Position numbers and translations under genes: made by a program. DNA of 64,000 bases from Arcobacter cryaerophilus gv. crypticus. Lineage in GTDB: Bacteria; Campylobacterota; Campylobacteria; Campylobacterales; Arcobacteraceae. Positions 52,859-61,521 of the stretch are shown here, piece after piece; position 1 is the first letter of the stretch, and each line of letters begins with the position of its first letter. The notes beneath the pieces were generated by a model. It ran no database searches. It worked only from the letters and a program-made list of their open reading frames with translations, and was not told the origin of the DNA. The stretch is from the NCBI RefSeq assembly GCF_002993025.1, contig NZ_NXGI01000002.1:62001-126000 (forward strand). Direction: 5' to 3'.

Positions 52859-53162
52859 ACTTTCAAATAATTTTTAAAAAAATCTATATCTTATTTATGA
52901 GTTTATATCAAAAGATAAACTAAGTGCTGCGAAAAACTTCAAAAAAGAACTTTTAAAAACTATTAAAGCATTATCAGATTTTCCTCTAAAATATAGAAAA
53001 TCATACTATTTTGATGATGAAAATATAAGAGATTTGACTTTTAAAGGATATACAATAGTTTATGAAGTAGATTTTGATAAAAAAGAGATTTTTGTATTTC
53101 ATATTTTTAATAAAAACTTGCCAATAAATATAAAAAAAGAGAATCAAAATGAATCATATTGA
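52848..53162 (+). pseudogene. RelE/ParE-type toxin gene with an in-frame stop at codon 10
   Basis: The reading frame gives MQIKLSNNF, TAA (52875-52877), then KNLYLIYEFISKDKLSAAKNFKKELL, and later IRDLTFKGYTIVYEVDFDKKEIFVFHIFN. That is a complete RelE/ParE fold of about 104 residues except for the stop. Changing TAA to AAA restores a lysine expected there. No start codon usable for the whole remainder follows soon, so the toxin is probably inactive while the antitoxin persists. Confidence 0.8.
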
Positions 53163-53501
53163 AAAGTTTTTAGCAAATGATACAAAAGGATTTGAAGCTA
53201 GAAAAGAGCTATTTGAAAAGATTTCAGATGAGCTTTATGCAATATTTTATGAAAACAAAAAAGTAGATTTTGATATAGATTTACTCTTTGAAGAGTGGAT
53301 AAATCAGCTTGGTTTTTTGGTGAAAGCATTAAGAGTTTGAGAATTATTTTTTATGTTATAGAAAATGAAGATAAATTTTTGGATTATCATTTAAAAGCAG
53401 TCAAAGGAACTCTTATTGTACATAGCGAAAGATGGTTAAATCATTTTGAAGAACTTACACCAAATGAGGCTTTGATTTTACATAAAGTGTTAAATACTTA
53501 G
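53149..53501 (+). pseudogene. Unknown gene (unit X) with a frameshift in a T6 run
   Basis: Two overlapping frames complete each other: MNHIEKFLANDTKGFEARKE to WINQLGF (ends at 53340), then in the next frame GESIKSLRIIFYVIENEDKFLDYHLKAVKG to LHKVLNT (ends at 53501). Adding one T to the run at 53312-53317 would join them into a 117-residue protein. I do not recognise it; it is acidic with predicted helices. Its first 76 bases also occur at 52472. Phase variation is possible but a six-base run is short for that. Confidence 0.7.
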
Positions 53502-53511
53502 TTTTAAAAAT

Positions 53512-53570
53512 CTTAAAATATAAAAATCAAATATGATATAATCAGCAACTTAATTTAAAAAAGGATTTAA
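53512..53570 (+). repeat. Repeated promoter segment, copy 2
   Basis: Same segment as copy 1: identical over the first 34 bases, then similar (AACTTAATTTAAAAAAGGATTTAAA). It carries TATAAT and AAAGGA for the antitoxin at 53572. Confidence 0.8.
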
Positions 53571-53571
53571 A

Positions 53572-53805
53572 ATGTTGGCATTAAATCAAAAACAACTATT
53601 AGATGAAGTAGAACTTTTACCAATAGATATAAAAACAAAAATTGTTGATAAAATATTATCTAGCTTAAATCCAACAGATAAAACAATAACTGATTTATGG
53701 ATAAAAGAGGCAAAAGAGCGAAAAAATCAAATTGAATTAAATCAAACAGAGCTTATAAATGGAGATGAAGTTTTTAGAAAAATTTCTAAAAAGTTTGATA
53801 AATGA
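53572..53805 (+). CDS. Addiction-module antitoxin, TIGR02574-like
   Basis: A 77-residue protein, KQLLDEVELLPIDIKTKIVDKILSSLNP followed by TDLWIKEAKERKNQIELNQTELINGDEVFRKI. This is the family of short antitoxins with LL..LP...K..IVDKIL.SL at the front and D.LW..EA..R at the middle, which pair with RelE/ParE toxins. Toxin remains lie directly after it. It is not related in sequence to the antitoxin at 52604. Promoter from the repeated segment. Confidence 0.8.
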   Translation: MLALNQKQLLDEVELLPIDIKTKIVDKILSSLNPTDKTITDLWIKEAKERKNQIELNQTELINGDEVFRKISKKFDK

Positions 53806-53872
53806 AATAATTATCTTGGCTATTATGCATCTTAGAAAAAAACCAGATTATTTCTTGAAAAGAAAGCGATAA
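53804..53872 (+). pseudogene. C-terminal remnant of a RelE/ParE toxin
   Basis: The frame reads EIIILAIMHLRKKPDYFLKRKR and ends at TAA 53870-53872. This is the typical end of RelE/ParE toxins that pair with this antitoxin family (ILAIMH.RR.P.Y). The first 70 or so residues are missing, and the remnant starts one base before the antitoxin stop, so an internal deletion joined the two. Confidence 0.78.
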
Positions 53873-53916
53873 AAAATTGTCAGTATTTTTGTAAAGAAAC
53901 CTTAACTACAAAAAAC

Positions 53917-53938
53917 TTTAAAATATAAAAATCAAAAT
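53917..53938 (+). repeat. Repeated promoter segment, copy 3 (partial)
   Basis: CTTTAAAATATAAAAATCAA matches the start of copies 1 and 2 (one extra T); similarity stops after about 21 bases. It lies after the toxin remnant. Confidence 0.6.
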
Positions 53939-54019
53939 TTATTTACAAATTGCAATATTTCTTTCTATTTTGACTCTCTTTTGCTAAGATTTAAAAAATC
54001 TTTCAAGCAAGGAAACAAA

Positions 54020-54127
54020 ATGCAAGATTTAATCATAAATGAAAATAGCATAAAAGATAAAATATACACTATACGAAATATGCAAGTTATGTTAGATAGA
54101 GATTTAGCACTTTTTAAATTTGGATGA
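54020..54127 (+). pseudogene. N-terminal remnant of an ORF6N/antirepressor-type protein
   Basis: The 35-residue frame (LIINENSIKDKIYTIRNMQVMLDRDLALFKFG) matches the start of ORF6N-domain phage-type DNA-binding proteins (KIYTIRG.QVMLDRDLAELY). AAGGAAACA precedes the ATG. Translation stops just after the conserved motif, so the gene is truncated. It points to a mobile-element origin for the segment. Confidence 0.7.
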
Positions 54128-54148
54128 GATTTTACGTAAGCTAGAGTT

Positions 54149-54262
54149 ATGATTTATGTATCTTTTATGGAGATTTTAGTTAAATCAAGAGAATCTTTAG
54201 TTGGAATATCTTTGGGGATGTTTATGATGGCTATAAGCCTTGTATTGTTTAAGTTTATCTAA
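54149..54262 (+). other. Small frame, probable fragment of a membrane protein
   Basis: A 37-residue frame starts at ATG 54149 and contains a membrane helix (LGMFMMAISLVLFKFI) and ends just before the terminator hairpin. There is no good ribosome binding site. It may be the tail of a lost gene; I do not recognise it. Confidence 0.3.
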
Positions 54263-54265
54263 ATA

Positions 54266-54297
54266 AAAAAAGCCCAATTCCTAGGAACTGGGCTTTT
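54266..54297. terminator. Bidirectional terminator of rpsU and the accessory segment
   Basis: AAAAGCCCA and TGGGCTTTT form a GC-rich stem around TCCTAGGA (itself self-complementary) with an A-run before and a T-run after. It serves as a Rho-independent terminator in both directions: rpsU on the minus strand and the accessory segment on the plus strand. Confidence 0.85.
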
Positions 54298-54316
54298 ACT
54301 TGGAAAATAATAAATC

Positions 54317-54529
54317 TTATAACCTAGATTCGTATCTTCTAAGCATATATAATTTTTTAAGCATTTTCTTTCTAGCAGAAATTTTTTGTTTTTTTCTAAT
54401 TTCCGTATTTGGCTCAAAATATCTTCTAGCTCTTGTTTCTGTAACTATAAGGTTTCTGTCGCATTGCTTTTTAAATCTTCTATACGCTTCGTCAAAAGAT
54501 TCATTATCTCTAACTTTAATGCCTGGCAC
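54317..54529 (-). CDS. rpsU: 30S ribosomal protein S21
   Basis: The 70-residue protein begins [26 protein letters not shown], as S21 does, and has the basic tail [23 protein letters not shown] start at GTG 54529; a second GTG at 54538 would add three residues not found in S21. GGGTG precedes the start. S21 binds the 16S 3' end in translation initiation. Single gene with its own terminator. Confidence 0.94.
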   Translation of the reverse strand: MPGIKVRDNESFDEAYRRFKKQCDRNLIVTETRARRYFEPNTEIRKKQKISARKKMLKKLYMLRRYESRL

Positions 54530-54643
54530 TAAAATCACCCACTTTCTTTTTAAATTTGAGCTTGGATTATAATTAAATAAACTTAATTCCTATTTAATCT
54601 ATATTAGAATAGAATATTTTTTTTAAATATTAAGGAAAATGCT

Positions 54644-55114
54644 ATGAATTTAACACATATTGATGATAATAATAGACCAAAAATGGTAGATGTTTCAGGA
54701 AAAAATGAGACGCATAGAATTGCAGTTGCAAGTGGAAAGATTACTATGAGTAAAGAAGCTTATGATGCAATTATTGGAAATATTGTGAAAAAAGGTCCAG
54801 TTTTGCAAACAGCAGTAATAGCGGCGATTATGGGTACAAAAAAAACAAGTGAATTGATACCTATGTGTCACCCGCTACTTTTGAGTGGAATTAATTGTGA
54901 TATAGAAGAGTTACCACAAACAAATAGTTTTAAACTTTTTGTTACAGCAAAACTAAATGGACAAACAGGTGTTGAGATGGAAGCTTTAACAGGTGTTAGT
55001 GTTGGACTTCTTACAATTTATGATATGGTAAAAGCTATTGATAAAAGTATGATAATTTCAGATATTCAGCTTGAAAGTAAAAGCGGTGGAAAAAGTGGAG
55101 ATTTTAAAAGATGA
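54644..55114 (+). CDS. moaC: Cyclic pyranopterin monophosphate synthase
   Basis: Second step of molybdenum cofactor synthesis (with MoaA). Motifs: [18 protein letters not shown] at the N-terminus, the active-site [15 protein letters not shown] and the C-terminal [23 protein letters not shown]. Length of 156 residues is typical. AAGGA lies 8 bases before the ATG. The DUF493 gene overlaps by 4 bases (ATGA). Confidence 0.95.
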   Translation: MNLTHIDDNNRPKMVDVSGKNETHRIAVASGKITMSKEAYDAIIGNIVKKGPVLQTAVIAAIMGTKKTSELIPMCHPLLLSGINCDIEELPQTNSFKLFVTAKLNGQTGVEMEALTGVSVGLLTIYDMVKAIDKSMIISDIQLESKSGGKSGDFKR

Positions 55115-55374
55115 TAGATTTAAGTGATAAAAAATTAGAGTTAAACTACCCTTGTAGTTGGGAATACAAACTTGTTGTGTTGGAAACTTGCGATATTAAA
55201 AAAAGTGTAAAAGAGGTAATTTTTGAGCGAGAACATAATCTAAAGTCATCAAGAACTAGCTCAAAAGGTAAATTCAAAAGTTATAGCTTGGAAATGCTAG
55301 TTCATAATGAAGATGATAGAGTTGAACTTTTCAGACTTCTAGGTGAACATAGTGATATAAAAATGGTGTTGTAG
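55111..55374 (+). CDS. DUF493 (YbeD-like) protein
   Basis: An 87-residue protein with the DUF493 pattern: [18 protein letters not shown], then [38 protein letters not shown]. The E. coli homologue YbeD has a ferredoxin-like fold; function is unknown. It is coupled to moaC by ATGA and converges with the hypothetical gene at 55379. Confidence 0.85.
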   Translation: MIDLSDKKLELNYPCSWEYKLVVLETCDIKKSVKEVIFEREHNLKSSRTSSKGKFKSYSLEMLVHNEDDRVELFRLLGEHSDIKMVL

Positions 55375-55378
55375 ATTT

Positions 55379-55642
55379 TTATAAATCTACCAACTCCCTT
55401 TTTAATATCTCTTGATTTAGCTTTTTGATAGCAGTTTTATAGATTTTTTCTACCTCTTTTATATCGTCTTCTTTTAAAAGAGTTTTTATTTCATCTATAT
55501 TTTTGCCTTCTTCAAAAGCTATGAAAGTTTTGTACTCTCTTTTTGTAAATTTTCTTTTTAATATTTCTTGAAGTTCATCTTCACTTTTTAGAGTTCCTAC
55601 AAGTTTTGTTATATGTTTTGTAATTGAATTTGTTAAATTCAT
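55379..55642 (-). CDS. Small hypothetical protein, sigma-region-4-like helices
   Basis: An 87-residue, mainly helical charged protein. The segment KFTKREYKTFIAFEEGKNIDEIKTLLKEDDIKEVEKIYKTAIKKLNQE looks like a sigma region 4-type helix-turn-helix, but I do not assign a family. AAAGGAAAGATT stands before the ATG. It follows surE on the same strand at about 33 bases and probably belongs to that transcript. Confidence 0.6.
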   Translation of the reverse strand: MNLTNSITKHITKLVGTLKSEDELQEILKRKFTKREYKTFIAFEEGKNIDEIKTLLKEDDIKEVEKIYKTAIKKLNQEILKRELVDL

Positions 55643-55675
55643 AGTTTAATCTTTCCTTTTTTTAATTTTTTCTTT

Positions 55676-56464
55676 TTAGTTTTCTAGCCAATTTTCTAAA
55701 TTTTGTATATCGCTATGTGATGTCATATCTAGCATTATTGGACTTATTGATACATAGCCATTTTTTATAGCTTCAAAGTCACAAGAGTTATCAAGACTAG
55801 GTTTCCAACTTAATGGATGAAGTCCAATCCAGTAGTACTCTTCACCTCTTGGATTTGTATGTCTATGTGCATCATTTCCGTACTCTCTGTATCCAGCTTT
55901 TGTGATTTTTACACCTTTGCAATCTTTTGCTTTTAAAGGTGGAATATTAACATTTAAAAACTTTCTTTCAGCTAGTGGGAAAGAGCCACTTTCTATTCTA
56001 GATACAAGTTCCAAAATTACATTACAAGCTAGCTCAAAATTCCAATCAACAATAATACTTCTACCCATATCTTCACAAACTTGCGATACAGCAATCGCTG
56101 GAACTCCATGAATTACAGCTTCCATTGCAGCACTAGCTGTTCCACTATATGTGATATCTTCTCCCATATTTGCACCGATATTTATACCACTTATTACTAA
56201 ATCAGGTCGGTAACCATTTTTAAAAAGGTGACCTAAAGATAGGTATATACAATCTGTTGGTGTTGCATCATCTATTTTATAGTATTCATCATCAACACTT
56301 ATAAGTCTTAATGGCTTATCCAATGTTAAAGAGTGACCACATGCAGATTTATTTTTTGCAGGTGCAACTACCATAACTTTTGCAATAGGACTTAAAGCTT
56401 TTATTAAAGCTTTTAAACCAACTGCATCGTATCCATCATCATTTGTTAGAAGAATTTTCATCAT
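55676..56464 (-). CDS. surE: 5'/3'-nucleotidase SurE
   Basis: Metal-dependent nucleotide phosphatase for survival. MKILLTNDDGYDAVGLKAL supplies the metal-binding aspartates, and VVAPAKNKSACGHSLT, SGINIGANMGEDITYSGTASAAMEA are family motifs. Length 262 is normal. Two ATGs in a row (56464, 56461) are possible starts. The start overlaps the dnaE end by 26 bases, so the two are coupled; AAAGGAG lies 12-15 bases upstream, rather far. Confidence 0.94.
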   Translation of the reverse strand: MMKILLTNDDGYDAVGLKALIKALSPIAKVMVVAPAKNKSACGHSLTLDKPLRLISVDDEYYKIDDATPTDCIYLSLGHLFKNGYRPDLVISGINIGANMGEDITYSGTASAAMEAVIHGVPAIAVSQVCEDMGRSIIVDWNFELACNVILELVSRIESGSFPLAERKFLNVNIPPLKAKDCKGVKITKAGYREYGNDAHRHTNPRGEEYYWIGLHPLSWKPSLDNSCDFEAIKNGYVSISPIMLDMTSHSDIQNLENWLEN

Positions 56465-59400
56465 CTATTATATATGCTCCTTTTATATTGTGAATTAGTT
56501 TTTCAACTGCATTTGATACTTTTATTCCACTTTCAAGTTCTAAGTCGGCTAATTTTGATTTTATGATTATTTTTAACTCTCTTTTTCCTTGATTATTTAT
56601 TATTAAATCAAATAGGCTGTAAATAGAGTTTTCATCTTCTGAAAATGGAAGAGCAATAGTTAATGGTGGTTCTATTATCTCTTTTGCTTTAATTTTTAAT
56701 TTCTCTTTTTGAGCGTCGAAAATCGTCTCTATTTTTAAAACATTCATTCTTGTAAATTGGTCGTTTTTTGAAATTCTAACCTTAAAAGCTATTGGTTCAT
56801 TTAAATCAAAATTCTCTTGAAGATCTTTTAATTTATCTTCAAATAACATAAATTCAACAGTTCCATGAAAATCCAAAATTGATACAATTCCAAATTTAGA
56901 ACCTTTTTTTGATATTTTTTCAGATATTGTTTCAATCTTTCCAACAATCAAAATCTGGCTACCATCTGCTATCTCATCTATTTGAGAAGATAAAGTATAG
57001 TTTATTTTTTCTATTTTATCTTTGTATTCATCAAGAGGATGACCTGAAACATAAAAACCAAGACTAGCTTTTTCAAGCTCTAAAATCTCTTTTTTTGAAT
57101 ATTCAGGTAAATTATCAAGTTCAATTTCTATATTTGTAAGCTCTGTGCTATCGCCAAACAGAGAACCAAGTGACATTTTTTTTGCACTTGAAGCTTTTGA
57201 AGCACCATCAACTATTTTTTCTATTTGACTTAATAGTGCATTTCTTGAATATCCAAAACTATCAAAAACACCTGCTTTTGCTAAAGATTCTATAACTCTT
57301 TTGTTTACTTTGCTAGCATCTATTCTTGATACAAAGTCTGATAAATTTGCAAAATTACCATCTTCTCTTGCATTTAATATTGAGTTTATAGCAACATCTC
57401 CAGCACCTTTAATTGCACCCATTCCAAACATAACAACTTCTCTATCATCGACTACTCTTGCTGCAAATACTAAATCTGATTTATTTATATCAGGTGGAAA
57501 TAGCTCAAGTCCTAATCTTTTTACTTCATCAACATATCTTACAACTTTATCTGTATTATCTTTTTCAAGTGTTAAAAGTGCTGCCATAAATTCGGCTGTG
57601 TAGTAACATTTTAAGTAAGATGTATAAAAAGTAATTAAAGCATATGCTGCTGAGTGAGATTTATTAAATCCATATCCAGCAAATTTTACAATCAAATCAA
57701 AAAGCTCTTCTGCATAGGCTTTTGTAAAACCTTTTTCTACAGCACCATCTGCAAATTGACCTTTTAGTTTATCCATCTCTTCTTTGATTTTTTTACCCAT
57801 AGCCCGTCTAACTAAGTCAGCACCTCCCAAAGAGAAACCTCCAACACTTTGAACAATTTGCATAACTTGCTCTTGATAAACAATAACTCCATAAGTATTT
57901 TCCAAAATAGGTTTTAGTGCAATTTCTAGCTCATCATGGAAGTAATCAATCTTTGCTCTTCCATGCTTTCTTTCTATAAAGTCATTTAACATTCCAGATT
58001 CCATAGGTCCTGGTCTGTAAAGTGCAAGAACGGCTACAATATCCTCAAAATTTGATGGTTTTAATCTTTTACATAAATCTTGCATACCATCTGATTCTAT
58101 TTGAAATAGTCCTAAAGTATCACCTGTTTGAATTAAATCATAAACACCTTTATCATTTACATCAACAGTTGCAAAATCTATTTTTCTTCCATGTCTTTGC
58201 TCTATTAGTTTTAAAGCTTCATCAATTACTGTTAAAGTTTTAAGACCTAAAAAGTCGAACTTAATCAAATCTACATCTTCAATATATTTTCCATTGTATT
58301 GAGTTGCAAGAGTATCAAGTCCGCTTGGTTTAAAAAGTGGAGTTTTATTCCAAAGCGGCTCATTTGAGATAACCACTCCAGCTGCATGTGTTCCTGCATT
58401 TCTATTTAATCCCTCAAGTGCAAGAGCATATTCCCAAACTCTAGCTGCAAGTGGGTCTGCTTCGCAAAGCTCTTTTATCTTTGGCTCTTTTTCCCAAGAG
58501 TTTTTCAAATCAATTCCCAACTCATCAGGTATTAGTTTTGCCATAGCATCAGCTTTTGCATAAGGCATATCTAAAACTCTTGCAACATCTCTTATAACTC
58601 CTTTTGCTAAAAGCTTACCAAAAGTGATAATTTGTGCAACGTTGGCACGTCCGTATTGTTGAACTACATAATCAATAATTTCACCACGACGGCTTTGGCA
58701 AAAGTCCATATCAATATCGGGCATTGAAACCCTTTCTGGATTTAAAAATCGCTCAAAAAGTAAACCATAAGGAATTGGATCAATATCTGTGATTTTTAAA
58801 CTAAATGCAACTAAACTTCCAGCAGCACTTCCTCTTCCTGGACCTACAGGAATTTGCATATCTTTTGCAACTTTAACGAAATCCCAAACTATTAACATAT
58901 ATCCTGGAAACTTCATATTATTAATTATCTCTATTTCTGTTTCTAGTCTATCTTTGTACTCTTGATGTTTATCTTCAGGGACAAGTTTTAATCTATCTAT
59001 AAGTCCAACTCTACACTCATGGGCAAATAAAATTTTATCATTTTCCAAAGAGTACTCATTTTGTGGTTCTGGAATTTCAATATTGAGCTCTTTTGATTTA
59101 TCTCTTGTAAATTTAAAGTTTGGTGGAGTTGGATTTCCTAGCTTTATTGTTAAATTACATTTATCTGAAATTTCTTGAGTAGCTTCTATGGCTTCTGGAA
59201 TATCAGCATAGAGTTTATATATTTGCTCAGGTGATTTTAGATAAAACTCATGAACGCTATGTCTTAATCTATTTGGATCATCATAAAGTTTATTCATAGC
59301 AATACACATAAAAGCCTCATGTGCATCTGCATCTTTTTGCTCTAAATAGTGAGTATCATTTGTTGCAACTACTTTTATTCCTGTTTCTTGTGAAATTCTT

Positions 59401-60002
59401 AAAATCTGGTCATCTACAAAATGCTGGTCACCAATACCATGTCGCATAATTTCTAAATAAAAATCATCACCAAATATCTCTTTGTATTCAAGTGCTATTT
59501 TTTTTGCTTCTTCATACCCTTTTGCACCATTTTTTACATTTCGTTCATTTTGAGTATTTAAGTGCCAGTTTACTTCACCTTGTAAACAAGCAGCACTACA
59601 AACAAGTCCTTGTGAATGCTTTTTTAAAAGTTCTTTATTTATTCTAGGGTAGTAATAAAAACCATTTATATAAGCTTGGGAACTAAGATACATAAGATTT
59701 TTATATCCTATTTCATCTTTTGCATATAAGCATAAGTGAAATCTTTGTCTATTTGTCTTATCGCTTAAATCTTCACTATTATGAATATAAGCTTCCATTC
59801 CAATAATGGGCTTTATTCCCTCATTTTTCATTGCATTATAAAAATCTATTGCTCCAAACATATTTCCATGGTCGGTCATTGCAACACTTTTCATGCCAAA
59901 CTCTTTTAGTTTTTTTGCAAGAGGTTTTATTTTGTTTGCACCATCAAGTAGTGAATATTCTGTGTGTAAGTGTAAATGTGTAAATTGTGGTATTTGTGAC
60001 AT
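56439..60002 (-). CDS. dnaE: DNA polymerase III subunit alpha
   Basis: Replicative polymerase, 1187 residues. It has the N-terminal PHP domain (FTHLHLHTEYSLLDGANKI), the catalytic aspartates in PDIDMDFCQSRRGEIIDYV (palm) with GPGRGSAAGSLVAFSLKIT, the helix-hairpin-helix segment SHPFGYSRNA-like region, and a C-terminal OB domain (ILIVGKIETISEKISKKG). The PHP metal ligands look intact. Overlaps surE at the 3' end. Confidence 0.97.
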   Translation of the reverse strand: MSQIPQFTHLHLHTEYSLLDGANKIKPLAKKLKEFGMKSVAMTDHGNMFGAIDFYNAMKNEGIKPIIGMEAYIHNSEDLSDKTNRQRFHLCLYAKDEIGYKNLMYLSSQAYINGFYYYPRINKELLKKHSQGLVCSAACLQGEVNWHLNTQNERNVKNGAKGYEEAKKIALEYKEIFGDDFYLEIMRHGIGDQHFVDDQILRISQETGIKVVATNDTHYLEQKDADAHEAFMCIAMNKLYDDPNRLRHSVHEFYLKSPEQIYKLYADIPEAIEATQEISDKCNLTIKLGNPTPPNFKFTRDKSKELNIEIPEPQNEYSLENDKILFAHECRVGLIDRLKLVPEDKHQEYKDRLETEIEIINNMKFPGYMLIVWDFVKVAKDMQIPVGPGRGSAAGSLVAFSLKITDIDPIPYGLLFERFLNPERVSMPDIDMDFCQSRRGEIIDYVVQQYGRANVAQIITFGKLLAKGVIRDVARVLDMPYAKADAMAKLIPDELGIDLKNSWEKEPKIKELCEADPLAARVWEYALALEGLNRNAGTHAAGVVISNEPLWNKTPLFKPSGLDTLATQYNGKYIEDVDLIKFDFLGLKTLTVIDEALKLIEQRHGRKIDFATVDVNDKGVYDLIQTGDTLGLFQIESDGMQDLCKRLKPSNFEDIVAVLALYRPGPMESGMLNDFIERKHGRAKIDYFHDELEIALKPILENTYGVIVYQEQVMQIVQSVGGFSLGGADLVRRAMGKKIKEEMDKLKGQFADGAVEKGFTKAYAEELFDLIVKFAGYGFNKSHSAAYALITFYTSYLKCYYTAEFMAALLTLEKDNTDKVVRYVDEVKRLGLELFPPDINKSDLVFAARVVDDREVVMFGMGAIKGAGDVAINSILNAREDGNFANLSDFVSRIDASKVNKRVIESLAKAGVFDSFGYSRNALLSQIEKIVDGASKASSAKKMSLGSLFGDSTELTNIEIELDNLPEYSKKEILELEKASLGFYVSGHPLDEYKDKIEKINYTLSSQIDEIADGSQILIVGKIETISEKISKKGSKFGIVSILDFHGTVEFMLFEDKLKDLQENFDLNEPIAFKVRISKNDQFTRMNVLKIETIFDAQKEKLKIKAKEIIEPPLTIALPFSEDENSIYSLFDLIINNQGKRELKIIIKSKLADLELESGIKVSNAVEKLIHNIKGAYIIDDENSSNK

Positions 60003-60077
60003 ATTTTATAAATCTTCTATTTTATTTTTTAAGTAAAGATTTTATCTAAAATTTTATTGAGAAGATATTAATATCAC

Positions 60078-60098
60078 ATAAGCTCTAAGAGAGCTTAT
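60078..60098. terminator. Hairpin between dnaE and the DJ-1 family gene
   Basis: ATAAGCTCT and AGAGCTTAT form a 9-bp stem with a three-base loop, just after the DJ-1 gene stop on the minus strand. No T run follows in either direction, so termination is uncertain. Confidence 0.4.
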
Positions 60099-60103
60099 AT
60101 TAA

Positions 60104-60646
60104 TTATGCAAGAAGACCTGTTTTAACTTGATGATAAATATCATCACCTTTTAAAGTTTTTACAATTTCAAGTGCAAAATCAATAGCAGTTGCTGGTCCT
60201 CTTGATGTAATTACATTGTTATCAGTAACCACATTTTTATCATCTTGGTAGCCATCATCTTTTATTTTTTTCTCAAAACTAGGATAACAAGTATAATTTT
60301 GATTTAAAACTCCTGCTTTGTGAAGAGCATAAGGAGCTGCACAAATAGCTCCAATTTTTTTGTTTTTCTCTTCAAATTCTTTTAAAAGTCTTTGAACATT
60401 TTCATCTTCTGCTAAAGTAAAAGCATTTGGAAGACCACCTGGAAGAACTATCATATCAAAATCGCTTGAATATACTTCAGTTATTTTTTTATCCATCTCA
60501 ATTTTTATATTATGAGCACCTATTAAAACTTTATCTTCAACTCCAGCAGTTACAACTTCTATTCCTGCACGGCGGCAAATATCAATAACTGAAATTGCTT
60601 CTATCTCTTCAAATCCATTTGCCATTGGAACTAAAATTTTTGCCAT
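60104..60646 (-). CDS. DJ-1/PfpI family protein
   Basis: Class I glutamine amidotransferase-like fold, DJ-1 subfamily (YajL-like), a stress-response deglycase or chaperone in other bacteria. Motifs: KILVPMANGFEEIEAISVIDICRR at the start, DMIVLPGGLPNAFTLAED, and the nucleophile elbow IGAICAAPYALHKAG with the cysteine. I start at ATG 60646 (AAGGA twelve bases before) rather than 60664. Length 180 is normal. Single gene. Confidence 0.88.
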   Translation of the reverse strand: MAKILVPMANGFEEIEAISVIDICRRAGIEVVTAGVEDKVLIGAHNIKIEMDKKITEVYSSDFDMIVLPGGLPNAFTLAEDENVQRLLKEFEEKNKKIGAICAAPYALHKAGVLNQNYTCYPSFEKKIKDDGYQDDKNVVTDNNVITSRGPATAIDFALEIVKTLKGDDIYHQVKTGLLA

Positions 60647-60878
60647 AAATCTATCCTTTTTCAATAGTTCCTACTTAAAAAGGAACTAACATTTTTTAAC
60701 TATTTTTAACACAATTTATAAAAAATTGTTAAAGTAGCAAATCCTAAAGAGCTTCAATAATGAAGCTTAACTCAAATTTGAAGCTTATTATATTGAATTT
60801 TGGTTTATATAAGCTTTTATAAAGGATATATAAGTAAATTTTAAATAAAATCTTAGGAATTTAAAAAGGGGATTGTAA

Positions 60879-61517
60879 ATGTCTAAACAGATTTTAAAAT
60901 TTGCTATTTTTGTATGTTTTATAACTATTCTTTCAGGTTGTACTCAAAAAAACAAAGAGGTTCAAACTGAATCAGATAAAGTAAATCAGATGAAAGCTGG
61001 TATGAATGTTGCGAACTATAAACAAGAGAATATTACAGTTCAAAATAGTTTAGAAGCAACTATAGCTTCTCTTGCAACACAAATGATGATAAATAAAAAA
61101 CTCGATACAAGCAAGCCATTAATTGTAACTTCTTTTGTAAGATTAGATCAATTCAAAACAACTTCAGAGTTTGGAAGAGTTGTTGGTGAAAGTATGATTG
61201 ATGAGCTATCAAATAGAGGCTTTAATCTAATTGAGTTTAGAGGTCAAATGGCTATTTCTATAAATGATAAGGGTGAATATTTTTTAAGTAGAAAACCACA
61301 TGAACTAAAAAAAGAGGTTCCTAGTACTTATGTTGTTGTAGGAACTTACTCAAGACAAAATGGTAAAGTGATTTTAAATGCAAGAGTTATTGATAATATA
61401 ACTGGAAAAGTAATCACAAGTGCAAGATCTACTTACCTTCATGGTTTAGCTCATGATTGTACAATGTTTGGAGATTGTCCCCCTATGAGAACTATCAAAA
61501 TTGTAAAAGAGAAATAG
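60879..61517 (+). CDS. FlgO-family outer-membrane lipoprotein, first copy
   Basis: A lipoprotein signal with lipobox LSGC (Cys21) is followed by a FlgO domain (SLATQMMINKKLDTSKPLIVTSFVRLDQF, GRVVGESMIDELSNRGFNLIEFRG, STYVVVGTYSRQNGKVILNARVIDNITGKVITSA). FlgO proteins associate with the outer membrane and flagella in Vibrio and Campylobacterota. Length 212. The second copy starts 5 bases after the stop. GGGG precedes the ATG (AAGGGGATTGTAAATG). Confidence 0.87.
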   Translation: MSKQILKFAIFVCFITILSGCTQKNKEVQTESDKVNQMKAGMNVANYKQENITVQNSLEATIASLATQMMINKKLDTSKPLIVTSFVRLDQFKTTSEFGRVVGESMIDELSNRGFNLIEFRGQMAISINDKGEYFLSRKPHELKKEVPSTYVVVGTYSRQNGKVILNARVIDNITGKVITSARSTYLHGLAHDCTMFGDCPPMRTIKIVKEK

Positions 61518-61521
61518 TTTT

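Noticed and set aside
52871-52882. TTTTTAAAAAAA in the toxin gene as a programmed frameshift site
   Set aside because: The stop is in the same frame as the rest of the toxin, so a frameshift would not rescue it; a simple AAA to TAA change explains it.
53312-53317. T6 run in gene X as a phase-variation tract
   Set aside because: Too short for efficient slippage compared with usual tracts in this phylum; a fixed mutation or read error is simpler.
48357-54300. Search for direct repeats of the tRNA-Arg 3' end marking an integrated element
   Set aside because: No second copy of the T-arm or acceptor sequence was found in the segment; no integrase gene is present.
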